Shown: positions 1 to 8,662, counted from the stretch's first letter. The stretch is 64,000 bases of DNA from Methylophilus sp. TWE2 (GCF_001183865.1 NZ_CP012020.1:1979839-2043838); one strand, 5' to 3'. Notes: generated by a model from the sequence alone, not told the origin. A program made the numbers and translations.

Positions 1-256
1 GCTCTATCAGGCAGTGACGTTGGGGGCCAAGAATTTCCCTAAAGACGCCAATGGTCACCTGGTCAAAAAGTTTGAACGCCACCCGATTTTAGAAGACCAC
101 GTTGTCGTCTATGCCGGAGCGACGATCTTGGGCCGTATCACCATCGGCAAGCATTCCATTATTGGCGGCAATGTCTGGGTGACACGTAGTGTGCCTGCCA
201 ATAGCCATATCACCCAAGCGCATTCGGATGCCAAACCGATCCCGGCTGCCGCTTGA
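1..256 (+). CDS. cysE: Serine O-acetyltransferase, C-terminal part (cut by window edge)
   Basis: Serine acetyltransferase makes O-acetylserine from serine and acetyl-CoA, the carbon precursor of cysteine, in the cytoplasm. Only the last ~84 codons are visible, and the reading frame is open to the window's left edge. The residues are typical of the left-handed beta-helix and C-terminal tail of the EpsC/SrpH type of SAT: a VTLGAKNFPKD stretch, RHPILEDHVVVYAGATILG, and IGGNVWVTRSVP. The gene stops 58 bases before the encapsulin gene on the same strand, with no terminator between. In cyanobacterial srp loci a SAT (SrpH) likewise accompanies the SrpI encapsulin, so the pairing supports both calls. 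What lies upstream cannot be seen. Confidence 0.9.
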   Translation, partial: LYQAVTLGAKNFPKDANGHLVKKFERHPILEDHVVVYAGATILGRITIGKHSIIGGNVWVTRSVPANSHITQAHSDAKPIPAAA

Positions 257-314
257 CGTTTACCTCAACTTTTAGTCGCTAATGTTTAGCTAACTTCATA
301 AGGAGAATCATAGT

Positions 315-1229
315 ATGTCCGAACAACCAACACAGAGCGCCTTGGGCGATGTCGCCGCACGGACGCTTGCCAATGCAACCAAATCGGTGCCTATGCTCAG
401 CACCATCAGCCCACGCTGGCTGGTGCACCTGCTGAATTGGGTCCCCGTTGAAGCTGGCATTTACCGCGTCAACAAAGCCAAAGACCCGAATGCCATCACG
501 GTAGATTGCTCAAACAAAGATGAAAAAGAGCTGCCAGCGACCTTCGTGGATTACGAAGAATGGGGCAGAGAATATGTGCTAAACGCAGTGAACACTGTGG
601 TCGATGTGCATACCCGTGTCTCTGATCTCTATAGCAGCCCGCATAACCAGATCAAAGAGCAGTTGCGCCTGACCATTGAAGTGGTGAAAGAGCGCCAGGA
701 AAGCGAACTGATCAATAACAAAGAGTACGGCCTGCTCAACAATGTCGCCAAGTCACAAACCATCAAAACCCGCAATGGCTTCCCTACCCCGGATGACCTG
801 GATGAACTGCTGACCAAGGTTTGGAAAGAACCCGCCTTCTTTCTGGCGCACCCGAAAGCGATTGCTGCGTTTGGCCGCGAGTGTACCCGCCGTGGCGTAC
901 CACCGCCGACCGTGTCCCTGTTTGGCTCACAGTTCCTAACTTGGCGTGGGATTCCATTGATTCCAAGTGACAAGCTGCCTATCGTCAACGGTAAATCCAA
1001 AATCCTGTTACTGCGCGTCGGCGAGAGCAAACAAGGCGTGATTGGCCTGTATCAGCCTAACCTGCCAGGCCAGCAAACCATGGGCCTGTCAGTACGTTTT
1101 ATGGGCATCAACCATAAAGCGATTGCGTCTTACCTGGTCTCGCTGTATTGCTCACTGGCAGTATTGACTGAGGATGCAATTGCCGTACTGGAAGATGTCG
1201 GAGTTGACCATTACTATGACTACAAGTAA
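315..1229 (+). CDS. Family 2A encapsulin nanocompartment shell protein (SrpI-like)
   Basis: Predicted self-assembling shell protein with the HK97 phage-capsid fold. Family 2A encapsulins form icosahedral protein compartments that load a cysteine desulfurase. The 304 residues are near the usual size, and the protein resembles the SrpI family throughout. Features include an N-terminal arm with RTLANATKSVPMLSTISPRW, a central helix-rich part (LTIEVVKERQESELINN), an FPTPDDLDELL segment followed by FFLAHPKAIAAFGRECTRRG, and a C-terminal SVRFMGINHKAIASYLVSLY stretch. A good ribosome site (AAGGAG) lies 9 bases before the ATG. There is no signal peptide or membrane segment. The gene sits between a serine acetyltransferase and a cysteine desulfurase with a long disordered N-terminus, whose start codon lies inside this gene's 3' end. 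That is the known family 2A context. No cyclic-nucleotide-binding insertion (family 2B) is seen. Confidence 0.93.
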   Translation: MSEQPTQSALGDVAARTLANATKSVPMLSTISPRWLVHLLNWVPVEAGIYRVNKAKDPNAITVDCSNKDEKELPATFVDYEEWGREYVLNAVNTVVDVHTRVSDLYSSPHNQIKEQLRLTIEVVKERQESELINNKEYGLLNNVAKSQTIKTRNGFPTPDDLDELLTKVWKEPAFFLAHPKAIAAFGRECTRRGVPPPTVSLFGSQFLTWRGIPLIPSDKLPIVNGKSKILLLRVGESKQGVIGLYQPNLPGQQTMGLSVRFMGINHKAIASYLVSLYCSLAVLTEDAIAVLEDVGVDHYYDYK

Positions 1230-3117
1230 TTCATTCGATTTAGGCAGCTTTGAGCCTGAGGCCATCTTGGCCTCATTGCCCGGCGAGCACCCCAAAATGG
1301 CGGCTGCACTGGGTGTGGGGCGCGAGCTGGAAAATACAGGCGTGCTGGATACCGCCACCCTGACGCAACTGGTCAACGATCTTTACGCCGAGGGTTTTCC
1401 GGCCACCGCACCTTTTGCGGCGGCAGACTTTGCGCAATCACTGACTAATAGCCCCACGCCACAACCATCTGTGCCCGCCACAGACTCATTAACGACGAAA
1501 CTGGGTCATGCGGGCGGCAACTCCCTGGGGATAGCTTCACCAAGCTATGTGCAAGCGCAAGGTCAACCTGTGACCCAAGAAGCACAGTCGCAGCAGCTCA
1601 CCTATGCGCCAGGCGTAGAAGGCCTGGGTAGCGATCCGCTGCATAACCATCCGGCACACCTGAGTATATTGCAACCGGAGGCAGCTTACTTGGCACCGTC
1701 AGCTTTTACCGGGTTGGGGATAGACATCCCATACCAGCAGGAACTGGATCACTGGCTTGGGTCGGGCACCACCCAGGTACCAGCGTCTGCAGCACCCACG
1801 CAACCAACCAGCAACTCGTCTGCTACCGGCTCGCAATCATTTTACTTTTTGCAGGCGAAACCAGACGTTATCGGCAGCTTGCCCGCCTCTGCGCATCCTG
1901 CGTTTGACGTGCACGCCGTGCGTCGAGACTTTCCGATTTTGAATGAGCGTGTGAATGGCCGTCAGCTGGTGTGGTTTGATAACGCAGCGACCACGCAAAA
2001 ACCACAGTTAGTGATAGACCGTATCAGTTATTTCTACCAACACGAAAACTCCAATATACACCGTGCTGCACATGCGTTAGCTGCTCGTGCCACCGATGCT
2101 TATGAAGATGCACGCGAAACCGTGCGCCGCTTTATCAATGCGCCGTCAGTAAACAATGTGATTTTTGTACGCGGGACCACGGAAGCGATTAACCTGGTCG
2201 CTAAAACCTGGGGCAAAAAACATCTGGGGGTAGGAGACGAAATTGTGGTGTCTCATCTGGAACATCACGCCAATATCGTCCCTTGGCAGCAGTTGTGCCA
2301 GGAAACAGGCGCCGTGCTGAAAGTCATTCCGGTGGATGACAGTGGTCAGATTTTGCTGGAGGAATACCAGAAACTACTGACCGCGAGAACCAAACTGGTG
2401 TCGTTTACGCAAGTCTCGAATGCCTTGGGCACGGTCACGCCTGCACAGGAAATGATTGCCATGGCACACCGTGCCGGGGCAAAGGTATTGCTGGATGGCG
2501 CGCAATCGGTGTCACACATGCGCACAGATGTGCAAACGCTGGATGCGGATTTCTTTGTCTTCTCGGGGCACAAGATCTTCGGCCCTACCGGTATTGGTGC
2601 ACTCTATGGCAAGGCAGATGTGTTGCAGGACATGCCTGCCTGGCAAGGCGGCGGCAATATGATCCAGGATGTGACGTTTGAGAAAACGATCTACCACGCT
2701 GCGCCAGCCAAGTTTGAAGCAGGTACGGGTAACATTGCCGATGCCGTCGGGTTGGGCGCAGCATTGAAGTATGTGGAGCATTTAGGCATTGAGAACATCG
2801 CGGCTTACGAGCATGCCTTGCTGGAATATGCTACGGCAGCCATGTGCCAGATTCCTCACCTGCGTTTGATAGGCACCGCCAAACACAAAGCCAGCGTTTT
2901 ATCCTTTGCATTAAAAGGCTATCAAAGTGAAGAGGTTGGCGCCGCGCTCAATGAAGAAGGCATTGCAGTGCGCTCAGGGCATCATTGTGCGCAACCTATC
3001 CTGCGCCGTTTTGGGGTAGAAACCACAGTGCGGCCTTCATTGGCGTTTTACAACACTTATGAAGAAATTGACCGCATGATTGCGGTATTGCAGCGCCTAG
3101 CGTCTTACAACGCTTAA
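1216..3117 (+). CDS. SufS-type cysteine desulfurase with N-terminal encapsulin cargo-loading extension
   Basis: PLP enzyme that removes sulfur from cysteine to give alanine and an enzyme persulfide. It is the predicted cargo of the encapsulin encoded just upstream. The catalytic domain starts near residue 233 (VRRDFPILNERVNGRQLVWF) and continues to the end. The PLP lysine is K453 in FSGHKIFGPTG and the catalytic cysteine is C591 in RSGHHCAQP. Before it lie ~230 residues rich in Pro, Ala, Ser, Gln and Thr, with scattered aromatic and Leu-Gly patches. Ordinary SufS (~400-420 residues) lacks this. Such an extension is the hallmark of family 2A cargo and probably directs encapsulation. I chose the ATG at 1216, which overlaps the encapsulin stop by 14 bases and has GGAG 12 bases upstream. 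ATGs at 1174 and 1195 are possible but run further into the shell gene. The overlap suggests translational coupling. Confidence 0.93.
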   Translation: MTTSNSFDLGSFEPEAILASLPGEHPKMAAALGVGRELENTGVLDTATLTQLVNDLYAEGFPATAPFAAADFAQSLTNSPTPQPSVPATDSLTTKLGHAGGNSLGIASPSYVQAQGQPVTQEAQSQQLTYAPGVEGLGSDPLHNHPAHLSILQPEAAYLAPSAFTGLGIDIPYQQELDHWLGSGTTQVPASAAPTQPTSNSSATGSQSFYFLQAKPDVIGSLPASAHPAFDVHAVRRDFPILNERVNGRQLVWFDNAATTQKPQLVIDRISYFYQHENSNIHRAAHALAARATDAYEDARETVRRFINAPSVNNVIFVRGTTEAINLVAKTWGKKHLGVGDEIVVSHLEHHANIVPWQQLCQETGAVLKVIPVDDSGQILLEEYQKLLTARTKLVSFTQVSNALGTVTPAQEMIAMAHRAGAKVLLDGAQSVSHMRTDVQTLDADFFVFSGHKIFGPTGIGALYGKADVLQDMPAWQGGGNMIQDVTFEKTIYHAAPAKFEAGTGNIADAVGLGAALKYVEHLGIENIAAYEHALLEYATAAMCQIPHLRLIGTAKHKASVLSFALKGYQSEEVGAALNEEGIAVRSGHHCAQPILRRFGVETTVRPSLAFYNTYEEIDRMIAVLQRLASYNA

Positions 3118-3137
3118 GACAATTGTAAACCTCCGAC

Positions 3138-3176
3138 GTGTATGCATTTCCAGTGGGATGCATACACAGCTTTTTC
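3138..3176 (+). terminator. Rho-independent terminator of the encapsulin operon
   Basis: A perfect 10-base inverted repeat (GTGTATGCAT at 3138-3147, ATGCATACAC at 3158-3167) encloses a 10-base loop and is followed by AGCTTTTT. It lies 20 bases after the cysteine desulfurase stop, so it probably ends the SAT-encapsulin-desulfurase transcript. Confidence 0.7.
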
Positions 3177-3264
3177 CTTGGCAGTGACAACCAGCTGTTG
3201 TGACATCCGGTCTAACCCCTGTAAAATCCCTGTCTCAGGCACAGACAAGCGATAAAGCAGACCG

Positions 3265-4599
3265 ATGAAATTTGATCCGCGCAATAACAAGTTCACCGCG
3301 ATATTCACCAGGGAAATGCTGGAGGCGACGCTTCCGTCAGTCCTGCTGATCTGCCTGGCCCTGTTTTTTGCCTATAAATTCATAGACCCTGCCCCACCCC
3401 GTAAAATTGTGATTGCCACCGGCAATGCAGACCTCAACTACAACGCTTTTGCTGCCATCTACGGGGTTTACCTGAAAAAAGAAGGCATTACCCTGGAGAC
3501 GCGCAAAACTTCCGGCGACATTGAAAACTTGCGCCTGCTGAAAAATCCGGATTCGGATGTGGACATCGCCTTTATCCAGGATGGCGTTGCGCATACTGAA
3601 GGTGCAGGCACGCTGTTATCTCTGGGGAGTTTGTATTACCAGCCAGTCTGGATATTCTGCCGTTGCAAAAAAGAGGTCACGCATTTGTCTGCACTAAAAG
3701 GTAAACGCATTGCGATTGGCTATGTGGGTGACGGTACCCATGCCCTAGTCAGTACCTTGTTATCGGAAAGCGGCATTGATACTGCAAACGCAAGCCTCAA
3801 GGCGATTGGTGGAGATGAGGCCGCGGAGGCATTGCGTCAGGGGAAAGTGGATGCAGCCTTGTTTGTGGATGTGGCCAATGCAAGCCTGGTTCGTGAGCTC
3901 CTGGGGGAACCACAACTGAAACTGCTGAGTCTGGATACTGCCGAGGCTTTTTCACGCAAGTTTGCGTTCATGCATCATCTGGTTCTACCCGAAGGGGCGA
4001 TGGACCTGGCGCGTAACCTGCCACCCCATGATGTGCACCTGGTGGCGCCTACTGCTACGCTGGTCGTCAAGGAGAGCATGCATCCGGCACTGGTCTACCT
4101 GATGATGAAGGTGATCTCACAGGTGCATGGCGGTCCGAGCATGTTTAACAGCAAAGGTGAGTTTCCTTCGGCCAAGGATACTGACTTCCCGCTCAGCACC
4201 CAGGCACTCAACTTTTACAAATCGGGCCTGCCGATTATTGATAAATACCTGCCATTCTGGGCAGCGACATTTGTTAACCGCACGCTGATTGTGATTCTGC
4301 CTTTGCTGGCATTGCTGATCCCGCTGACCAAGATTATCCCGATGGTGTATGTATGGCTAGTCAAGCGCAAATTGTTCCGTTATTACGGCGAGTTGCGTTT
4401 TCTGGATACGCAGTTACAAGACATTCAAAGCGCTGAAGATGTGCAGCAATGCCTGGAAAAACTCAATGAGATTGAAACCAAAGTGGTGAATGTGAAATTA
4501 CCGGTACCTTTCTCACAATATGCTTACGAACTGCGTGCACATATCGAGTTGGTCAGGTCCAAACTGAATCACCACAAATTGCGGTCTGTAGACAGCTGA
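3265..4599 (+). CDS. TAXI-family solute-binding protein with N- and C-terminal membrane anchors
   Basis: 444-residue protein of the TAXI type (TRAP-associated extracytoplasmic immunogenic), the substrate-binding family of some TRAP transporters. One hydrophobic segment lies near residues 18-36. A periplasmic binding domain follows (KIVIATGNADLNYNAFAAIY, then a region with DVDIAFIQDGVAHTEG and KGKRIAIGYVGDGTHALVS). A second hydrophobic segment lies near 340-365, followed by a basic cytoplasmic tail with VKRKLFRYYGELRFLD. Classical TAXI proteins are soluble, and no TRAP permease gene lies nearby. Transport is therefore uncertain, and it may act as a membrane-tethered sensor or binding protein. 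It follows the encapsulin operon after a terminator and converges on the EAL gene. Confidence 0.8.
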   Translation: MKFDPRNNKFTAIFTREMLEATLPSVLLICLALFFAYKFIDPAPPRKIVIATGNADLNYNAFAAIYGVYLKKEGITLETRKTSGDIENLRLLKNPDSDVDIAFIQDGVAHTEGAGTLLSLGSLYYQPVWIFCRCKKEVTHLSALKGKRIAIGYVGDGTHALVSTLLSESGIDTANASLKAIGGDEAAEALRQGKVDAALFVDVANASLVRELLGEPQLKLLSLDTAEAFSRKFAFMHHLVLPEGAMDLARNLPPHDVHLVAPTATLVVKESMHPALVYLMMKVISQVHGGPSMFNSKGEFPSAKDTDFPLSTQALNFYKSGLPIIDKYLPFWAATFVNRTLIVILPLLALLIPLTKIIPMVYVWLVKRKLFRYYGELRFLDTQLQDIQSAEDVQQCLEKLNEIETKVVNVKLPVPFSQYAYELRAHIELVRSKLNHHKLRSVDS

Positions 4600-4617
4600 A
4601 CATGCCTGAGGAATGGT

Positions 4618-6243
4618 TTAGGCCCCGTTGTTGACCCACTCTTGCAGCGCCTGCTCTTCCATGGGCCGTGCATATAAAAAACCTTGTACCAGGTCACAGC
4701 CCAGGCTTTTCAGGTAATCAGCCTGCGCTTGTGTTTCCACGCCCTCAGCCACAATCTGGTAGTGCAGGTTTTTACCCAACACCACTATTGCACTGGTCAC
4801 CGCTTCTGAACGCTCCTTGCCCGGCACATCATTCACAAATGAACGGTCTACCTTTAAATAATCTCCGGGTATATCTCGCAAATAAGCCAGGCATGAATAA
4901 CCGGTGCCAAAATCATCAATCGCCAGTTTGACGCCAAGCTGTTTGAGTGCCTGCAAACTTTCAGTGCCTTTGCAATCGGAATGCACCAAAGCACTTTCAG
5001 TCAACTCGATCACCAGCCGGTCCGCAGAGAGCCCTGTTTCACGTAACACCTGCAACACATAGTCAGTAAAGCCTGGCGACCTCAATTGCATTGGGGATAC
5101 ATTGACCGAGACCTTTACTTGGCTCAAAGCGCCAGTTTTCCACGCAGCAACCTGCTGACAGGCCGCTTTTAACACCCAGGCACCCATAGGCACAATCAAG
5201 CCTGTTAGTTCAGCCACGCCAATAAATTTGTTAGGAGGAACAACACCTTGTTGTGGATGTTGCCAGCGGATCAACGCCTCCACACCCACGAGTCTGCCGG
5301 TCAGAAAGTCCATTTGTGGCTGGTAAACGAGGTAGAACTCCTGATGGGCAATCGCCGCCTCCAGCTCACTGGCAAAGGCCAGCTCTTCTGGTGGCAACAC
5401 CTGCTCATGCATGACCCCTTTGTGGTAATAATTCAGAGTCATCACAAGCACGATAGCGTTTAATGCCAGCGTGATAAGCAAAGGGGTCAGATGAGGGTCA
5501 TGCCCGAACAGCACACCCATCCCGCCAAGTGCAATCGCGCACAGGAAAAGGACTGCGACAATCCAGCGTAAATGTTGCCCGGTATCGTCCAATAGCAATA
5601 AATAACTCAGGGACGTTTGTGAGACTTGTTTGGCAATCAGCGACATGGCACACAAGACACCGGTAACAGAAGCTAATAACGAGAGCTGCCCGTACGCATC
5701 CGGGATGTGGTAAGCCTGTGCCAATAGCCCCGTCACTGGCATGAGTATCGCAATAGACAGAATGGTTTGGCTAGTACGGTTAAAACGAAAGTGGCAAAGC
5801 AGGTAGCCGAACAAAACAAGTAAGGACATGATGAAGTCTGTTACCGCCTGCCGATGGCTGGCATCCCCCCAGAAATGATCTTTGGAAAACACATGACTGT
5901 AAGAGGTATGGCTGCTTAACAGCGCATACACCTGTACAAAAAACCATAGTAAAACAGCACTGACCAGCAACTTAGTCATGCGTGACCAGCGCCAGGTGTC
6001 ATAGACTACGCACAAGCTGGCCACAATAAACAAAAGGGAACTGATGCTCTGCAATACGCTTAGTGCAAACGTGGCTTGCAACGGAATAAGAGGCAAGCCA
6101 AACAGTATGCTGAAAATACTGGCAAGTGCTAGCCATGGCGACTGCTTCTGGACTATACGGAGAAATCGATGCCGCATGTACTGACGTTGCGTCGTACACT
6201 CTTGAACACTTTCAGTGAACCAGTCAATGCTGGGTACTGACAT
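4618..6243 (-). CDS. Membrane-bound EAL-domain c-di-GMP phosphodiesterase (paralogue 1)
   Basis: 541 residues. The N-terminal ~280 residues hold about eight predicted membrane helices. The C-terminal part from about residue 300 is an EAL domain that hydrolyses cyclic di-GMP to pGpG. Catalytic motifs look intact: EALIRW (E322), ELTES, the metal-binding DDFGTG near 442 followed by KVDRSFV, and VAEGVE. There is no GGDEF domain. The membrane part is not one I can name; it may be a MASE-type sensor. The next gene (6477-8132) encodes a paralogue of the same architecture, so the two arose by tandem duplication. The ATG is preceded by AGGGGGC. It probably tunes motility or biofilm behaviour, but its signal is unknown. 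Confidence 0.88.
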   Translation of the reverse strand: MSVPSIDWFTESVQECTTQRQYMRHRFLRIVQKQSPWLALASIFSILFGLPLIPLQATFALSVLQSISSLLFIVASLCVVYDTWRWSRMTKLLVSAVLLWFFVQVYALLSSHTSYSHVFSKDHFWGDASHRQAVTDFIMSLLVLFGYLLCHFRFNRTSQTILSIAILMPVTGLLAQAYHIPDAYGQLSLLASVTGVLCAMSLIAKQVSQTSLSYLLLLDDTGQHLRWIVAVLFLCAIALGGMGVLFGHDPHLTPLLITLALNAIVLVMTLNYYHKGVMHEQVLPPEELAFASELEAAIAHQEFYLVYQPQMDFLTGRLVGVEALIRWQHPQQGVVPPNKFIGVAELTGLIVPMGAWVLKAACQQVAAWKTGALSQVKVSVNVSPMQLRSPGFTDYVLQVLRETGLSADRLVIELTESALVHSDCKGTESLQALKQLGVKLAIDDFGTGYSCLAYLRDIPGDYLKVDRSFVNDVPGKERSEAVTSAIVVLGKNLHYQIVAEGVETQAQADYLKSLGCDLVQGFLYARPMEEQALQEWVNNGA

Positions 6244-6476
6244 GCTGCCCCCTATTTCGGTCTGTTATTGTCACCTGCCGCAGCAGGTCGTTTTGTCTAT
6301 ACTATAGGGCAACTATATTGATATAAAAGCGAAAGAAAAAAGGAGTTTGTTATCCTTTAAATCGAATTAAAGCGATTCAGGCATGATTTGCTACAGAATC
6401 ATGCGTTGATATATCAGAATGAATATCAACACACTGAGGTCATCCACATTACAAGTACACTGCAGCCTGTCCGACC

Positions 6477-8132
6477 TTAAACCTCTGCACTGAAGTGGAT
6501 AGAAACCCATTGCTGCAGTGCTTGCGCTTCCAGCGCTTTGGAAAATAAAAAGCCCTGGGCAATGTCGCAGCCTATGCCTTTGAGAAAACTGGCCTGCGCC
6601 TCATTTTCTATGCCTTCGGCAATAATGCGGTAATCCAGGCTTTTGCCCAGGCTGACGATCGCCTGAATGACAGCCTCAGCCTTATTGTGTCCGGGGAGCT
6701 CCATCACAAATGAACGATCCACTTTCAGATAATCACCCGGAATGTCACGCAGGTAAGACAAGCAGGAATAGCCCGTACCAAAATCATCAATGGCGAGTTT
6801 GATGCCGGCCTCTTTCAAGCGATGCATCATGCGCAGGTTTGCACCATCATCCTGCACAAAAGAACTTTCGGTCAGCTCAACCACCAGTCTGTGAGGCGGG
6901 AGTCCGGTTTCTTTGAGTATCTGCAAAATATCTTCCACCAGTGTCCCTGACTGTAATTGCAGCGCAGAAACATTCACTGCAATCTCTGCCTTGCCCAGTA
7001 CCGGATGATGATTCCACTGTGCCGCCTGCGTACAAGCCGTGCGCATCACCCACTTGCCCAAGGGCACAATCAGGCCGGTCAACTCAGCCATATGGATGAA
7101 TTTATCTGGAGAAATGATGCCTTTTTCAGGATGCCGCCAGCGCACCAATGCCTCTACCCCTTTTAATTTTCCTGTATTGAAATCAACTTGAGGTTGGTAC
7201 ACCATATAAAACTGCTGGTTATCGAGGGCAGTCTCTACCTGGCTGGCAAAGTCCATATCTGCTGCTGGCAAAACAATTTGTTCGCTAGCCTGCCCTTTAC
7301 GGTAATAGGTGGCGGTCATGGTATAGATAATGGCCAGAATGGATACCACCACGACCACAGGCAGTGCGCGCAACATATCTTGACCAAACTCAACACCGGC
7401 CCTGGCCAGCATAATGGCAAAGAAACTCAGGAACACAATGCTGAAGCGTATCTGCTTGCCGTTATCATCCATCAACAGCAAGTAACTCATAGGCGGATGA
7501 GAAGCATGTTTTGCCAGCAGGCTAAAGGCACACAATAATCCGCTCAAGGTGGTCAAAGGCGACATGATGCCGTAAGGCCGCGCAATGCCACACAAAAAGC
7601 CAAGTAAGGGGATCAGCGGAATCATGACCGCCACATATAGAATGGCCTGGCTCGTCGCCAGCCAACCGGAACGCTGGAATAAATAAGAACTCGCAACCAA
7701 ACAAGCCAGTAAGGCGCCCGCCGCATACTCCACAACAGGGGATCCCTGATGCACCTGCAAATCATTGCTAATCCTCAGCAGATGCGCAGTGTCATTAAAA
7801 TCTGCCGCATAAGGGGATAGCTGAACCACGAACAAACTGATGGTCACCAGTGACATGGTCAGCATGGCGAGGTTGTTGCGGCCATTTTCCAGTAGCAAAT
7901 TGTAACTGACCAAGATAAAAGTCAGATAAGTGAGTAACTGCGCCAGCCAGACATTGTTCTCTACATCGAGTAGGTAATGCGGGAAACCCAGCAAGCCGCA
8001 GACCATGCTGGCCATGGCCAAGAAATGAGTATTGTCCTGCACTTTACGTACAAGACGATGGCGCATGAATTGTCGCTGCGCTGCGTTATCAGTGAGTGGC
8101 GTTGTCAGTTCGCCAATCCCGGTGTCACTCAT
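6477..8132 (-). CDS. Membrane-bound EAL-domain c-di-GMP phosphodiesterase (paralogue 2)
   Basis: 551 residues with the same plan as its neighbour downstream: a short cytoplasmic start that shares the pattern QRQ(Y/F)MRHR, about eight membrane helices to ~residue 285, then an EAL domain. Motifs are EALVRW (E327), ELTES, IDDFGTGYSC, KVDRSFV and IAEGIE, so it should be active against c-di-GMP. The ATG has AAAGGG upstream. A 233-base gap separates it from paralogue 1, so each copy may have its own promoter. The membrane regions have diverged more than the EAL domains, which suggests different inputs feeding the same output. Confidence 0.88.
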   Translation of the reverse strand: MSDTGIGELTTPLTDNAAQRQFMRHRLVRKVQDNTHFLAMASMVCGLLGFPHYLLDVENNVWLAQLLTYLTFILVSYNLLLENGRNNLAMLTMSLVTISLFVVQLSPYAADFNDTAHLLRISNDLQVHQGSPVVEYAAGALLACLVASSYLFQRSGWLATSQAILYVAVMIPLIPLLGFLCGIARPYGIMSPLTTLSGLLCAFSLLAKHASHPPMSYLLLMDDNGKQIRFSIVFLSFFAIMLARAGVEFGQDMLRALPVVVVVSILAIIYTMTATYYRKGQASEQIVLPAADMDFASQVETALDNQQFYMVYQPQVDFNTGKLKGVEALVRWRHPEKGIISPDKFIHMAELTGLIVPLGKWVMRTACTQAAQWNHHPVLGKAEIAVNVSALQLQSGTLVEDILQILKETGLPPHRLVVELTESSFVQDDGANLRMMHRLKEAGIKLAIDDFGTGYSCLSYLRDIPGDYLKVDRSFVMELPGHNKAEAVIQAIVSLGKSLDYRIIAEGIENEAQASFLKGIGCDIAQGFLFSKALEAQALQQWVSIHFSAEV

Positions 8133-8303
8133 TATTTACCCTTTAATCCCTGTGATCGAATCATTCTGCGCCTTAGGCACAAAAGATTCCCTGAGTCATG
8201 TCATTAAACCTTAAAACTCAACAAGGTTATCGGTTAAATAAGCGGATAAATTGAGACCTAATTTAAAAAAATTTAATATTCAGGATGATCAAACAGCGCA
8301 TCA

Positions 8304-8582
8304 TCAGGCTGCTTCTAATACACGTTGCATGCCATCGGCACTATTGCGCGTATAAACAACCTTCAGTCCACGTTTGTGAGCTAGATGCTTGATACGGTAC
8401 ATCATGGAATGATTGAGCCAGCCGGTGACTAGCACAATCACGTTAACATTCACAGGTAACTCACGTTTGACATCGCCAGGTTTACGGCCAGTCCAGTGAT
8501 CAATTTTATCGCCCCCTTGCGCTTGCAACACCTGTTTGATGCCTTCAATACGGTCACCACCAACCACTAATGCTTTTGACAT
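8304..8582 (-). CDS. DUF2325 domain protein
   Basis: 92-residue cytoplasmic protein resembling the DUF2325 family, small Rossmann-like proteins of unknown function. It begins with a nucleotide-fold-like strand-glycine turn (SKALVVGGDRIEGI). Later it carries VNVIVLVTGWLNHSMMYRIK and VVYTRNSADGMQRVL, as in that family. The ATG has a GGAGAG ribosome site (revcomp of CTCTCC). It stands alone between paralogue 2 of the EAL pair and the sulfate-binding protein gene, with a terminator hairpin between it and the latter. No function can be assigned. Confidence 0.75.
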   Translation of the reverse strand: MSKALVVGGDRIEGIKQVLQAQGGDKIDHWTGRKPGDVKRELPVNVNVIVLVTGWLNHSMMYRIKHLAHKRGLKVVYTRNSADGMQRVLEAA

Positions 8583-8608
8583 GAAACACTCTCCTTATGT
8601 AGAGAAAG

Positions 8609-8635
8609 AAAAAGGCATTGGGTAAATGCCTTTTT
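8609..8635 (-). terminator. Terminator after the sulfate-binding protein gene
   Basis: A hairpin with stem AAAGGCATT/AATGCCTTT is flanked by A- and T-runs on its two sides. Read on the minus strand it ends in CTTTTTC, 28 bases past the sulfate-binding protein stop. It would isolate that operon from the DUF2325 gene. Confidence 0.7.
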
Positions 8636-8662
8636 CTCAAATGAACTAGAGCAGTTCAACGC

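Noticed and set aside
1174..1215. Upstream ATGs for the cysteine desulfurase
   Set aside because: They would extend the overlap with the encapsulin gene; the start at 1216 has an upstream GGAG and the shortest overlap. Not fully excluded.
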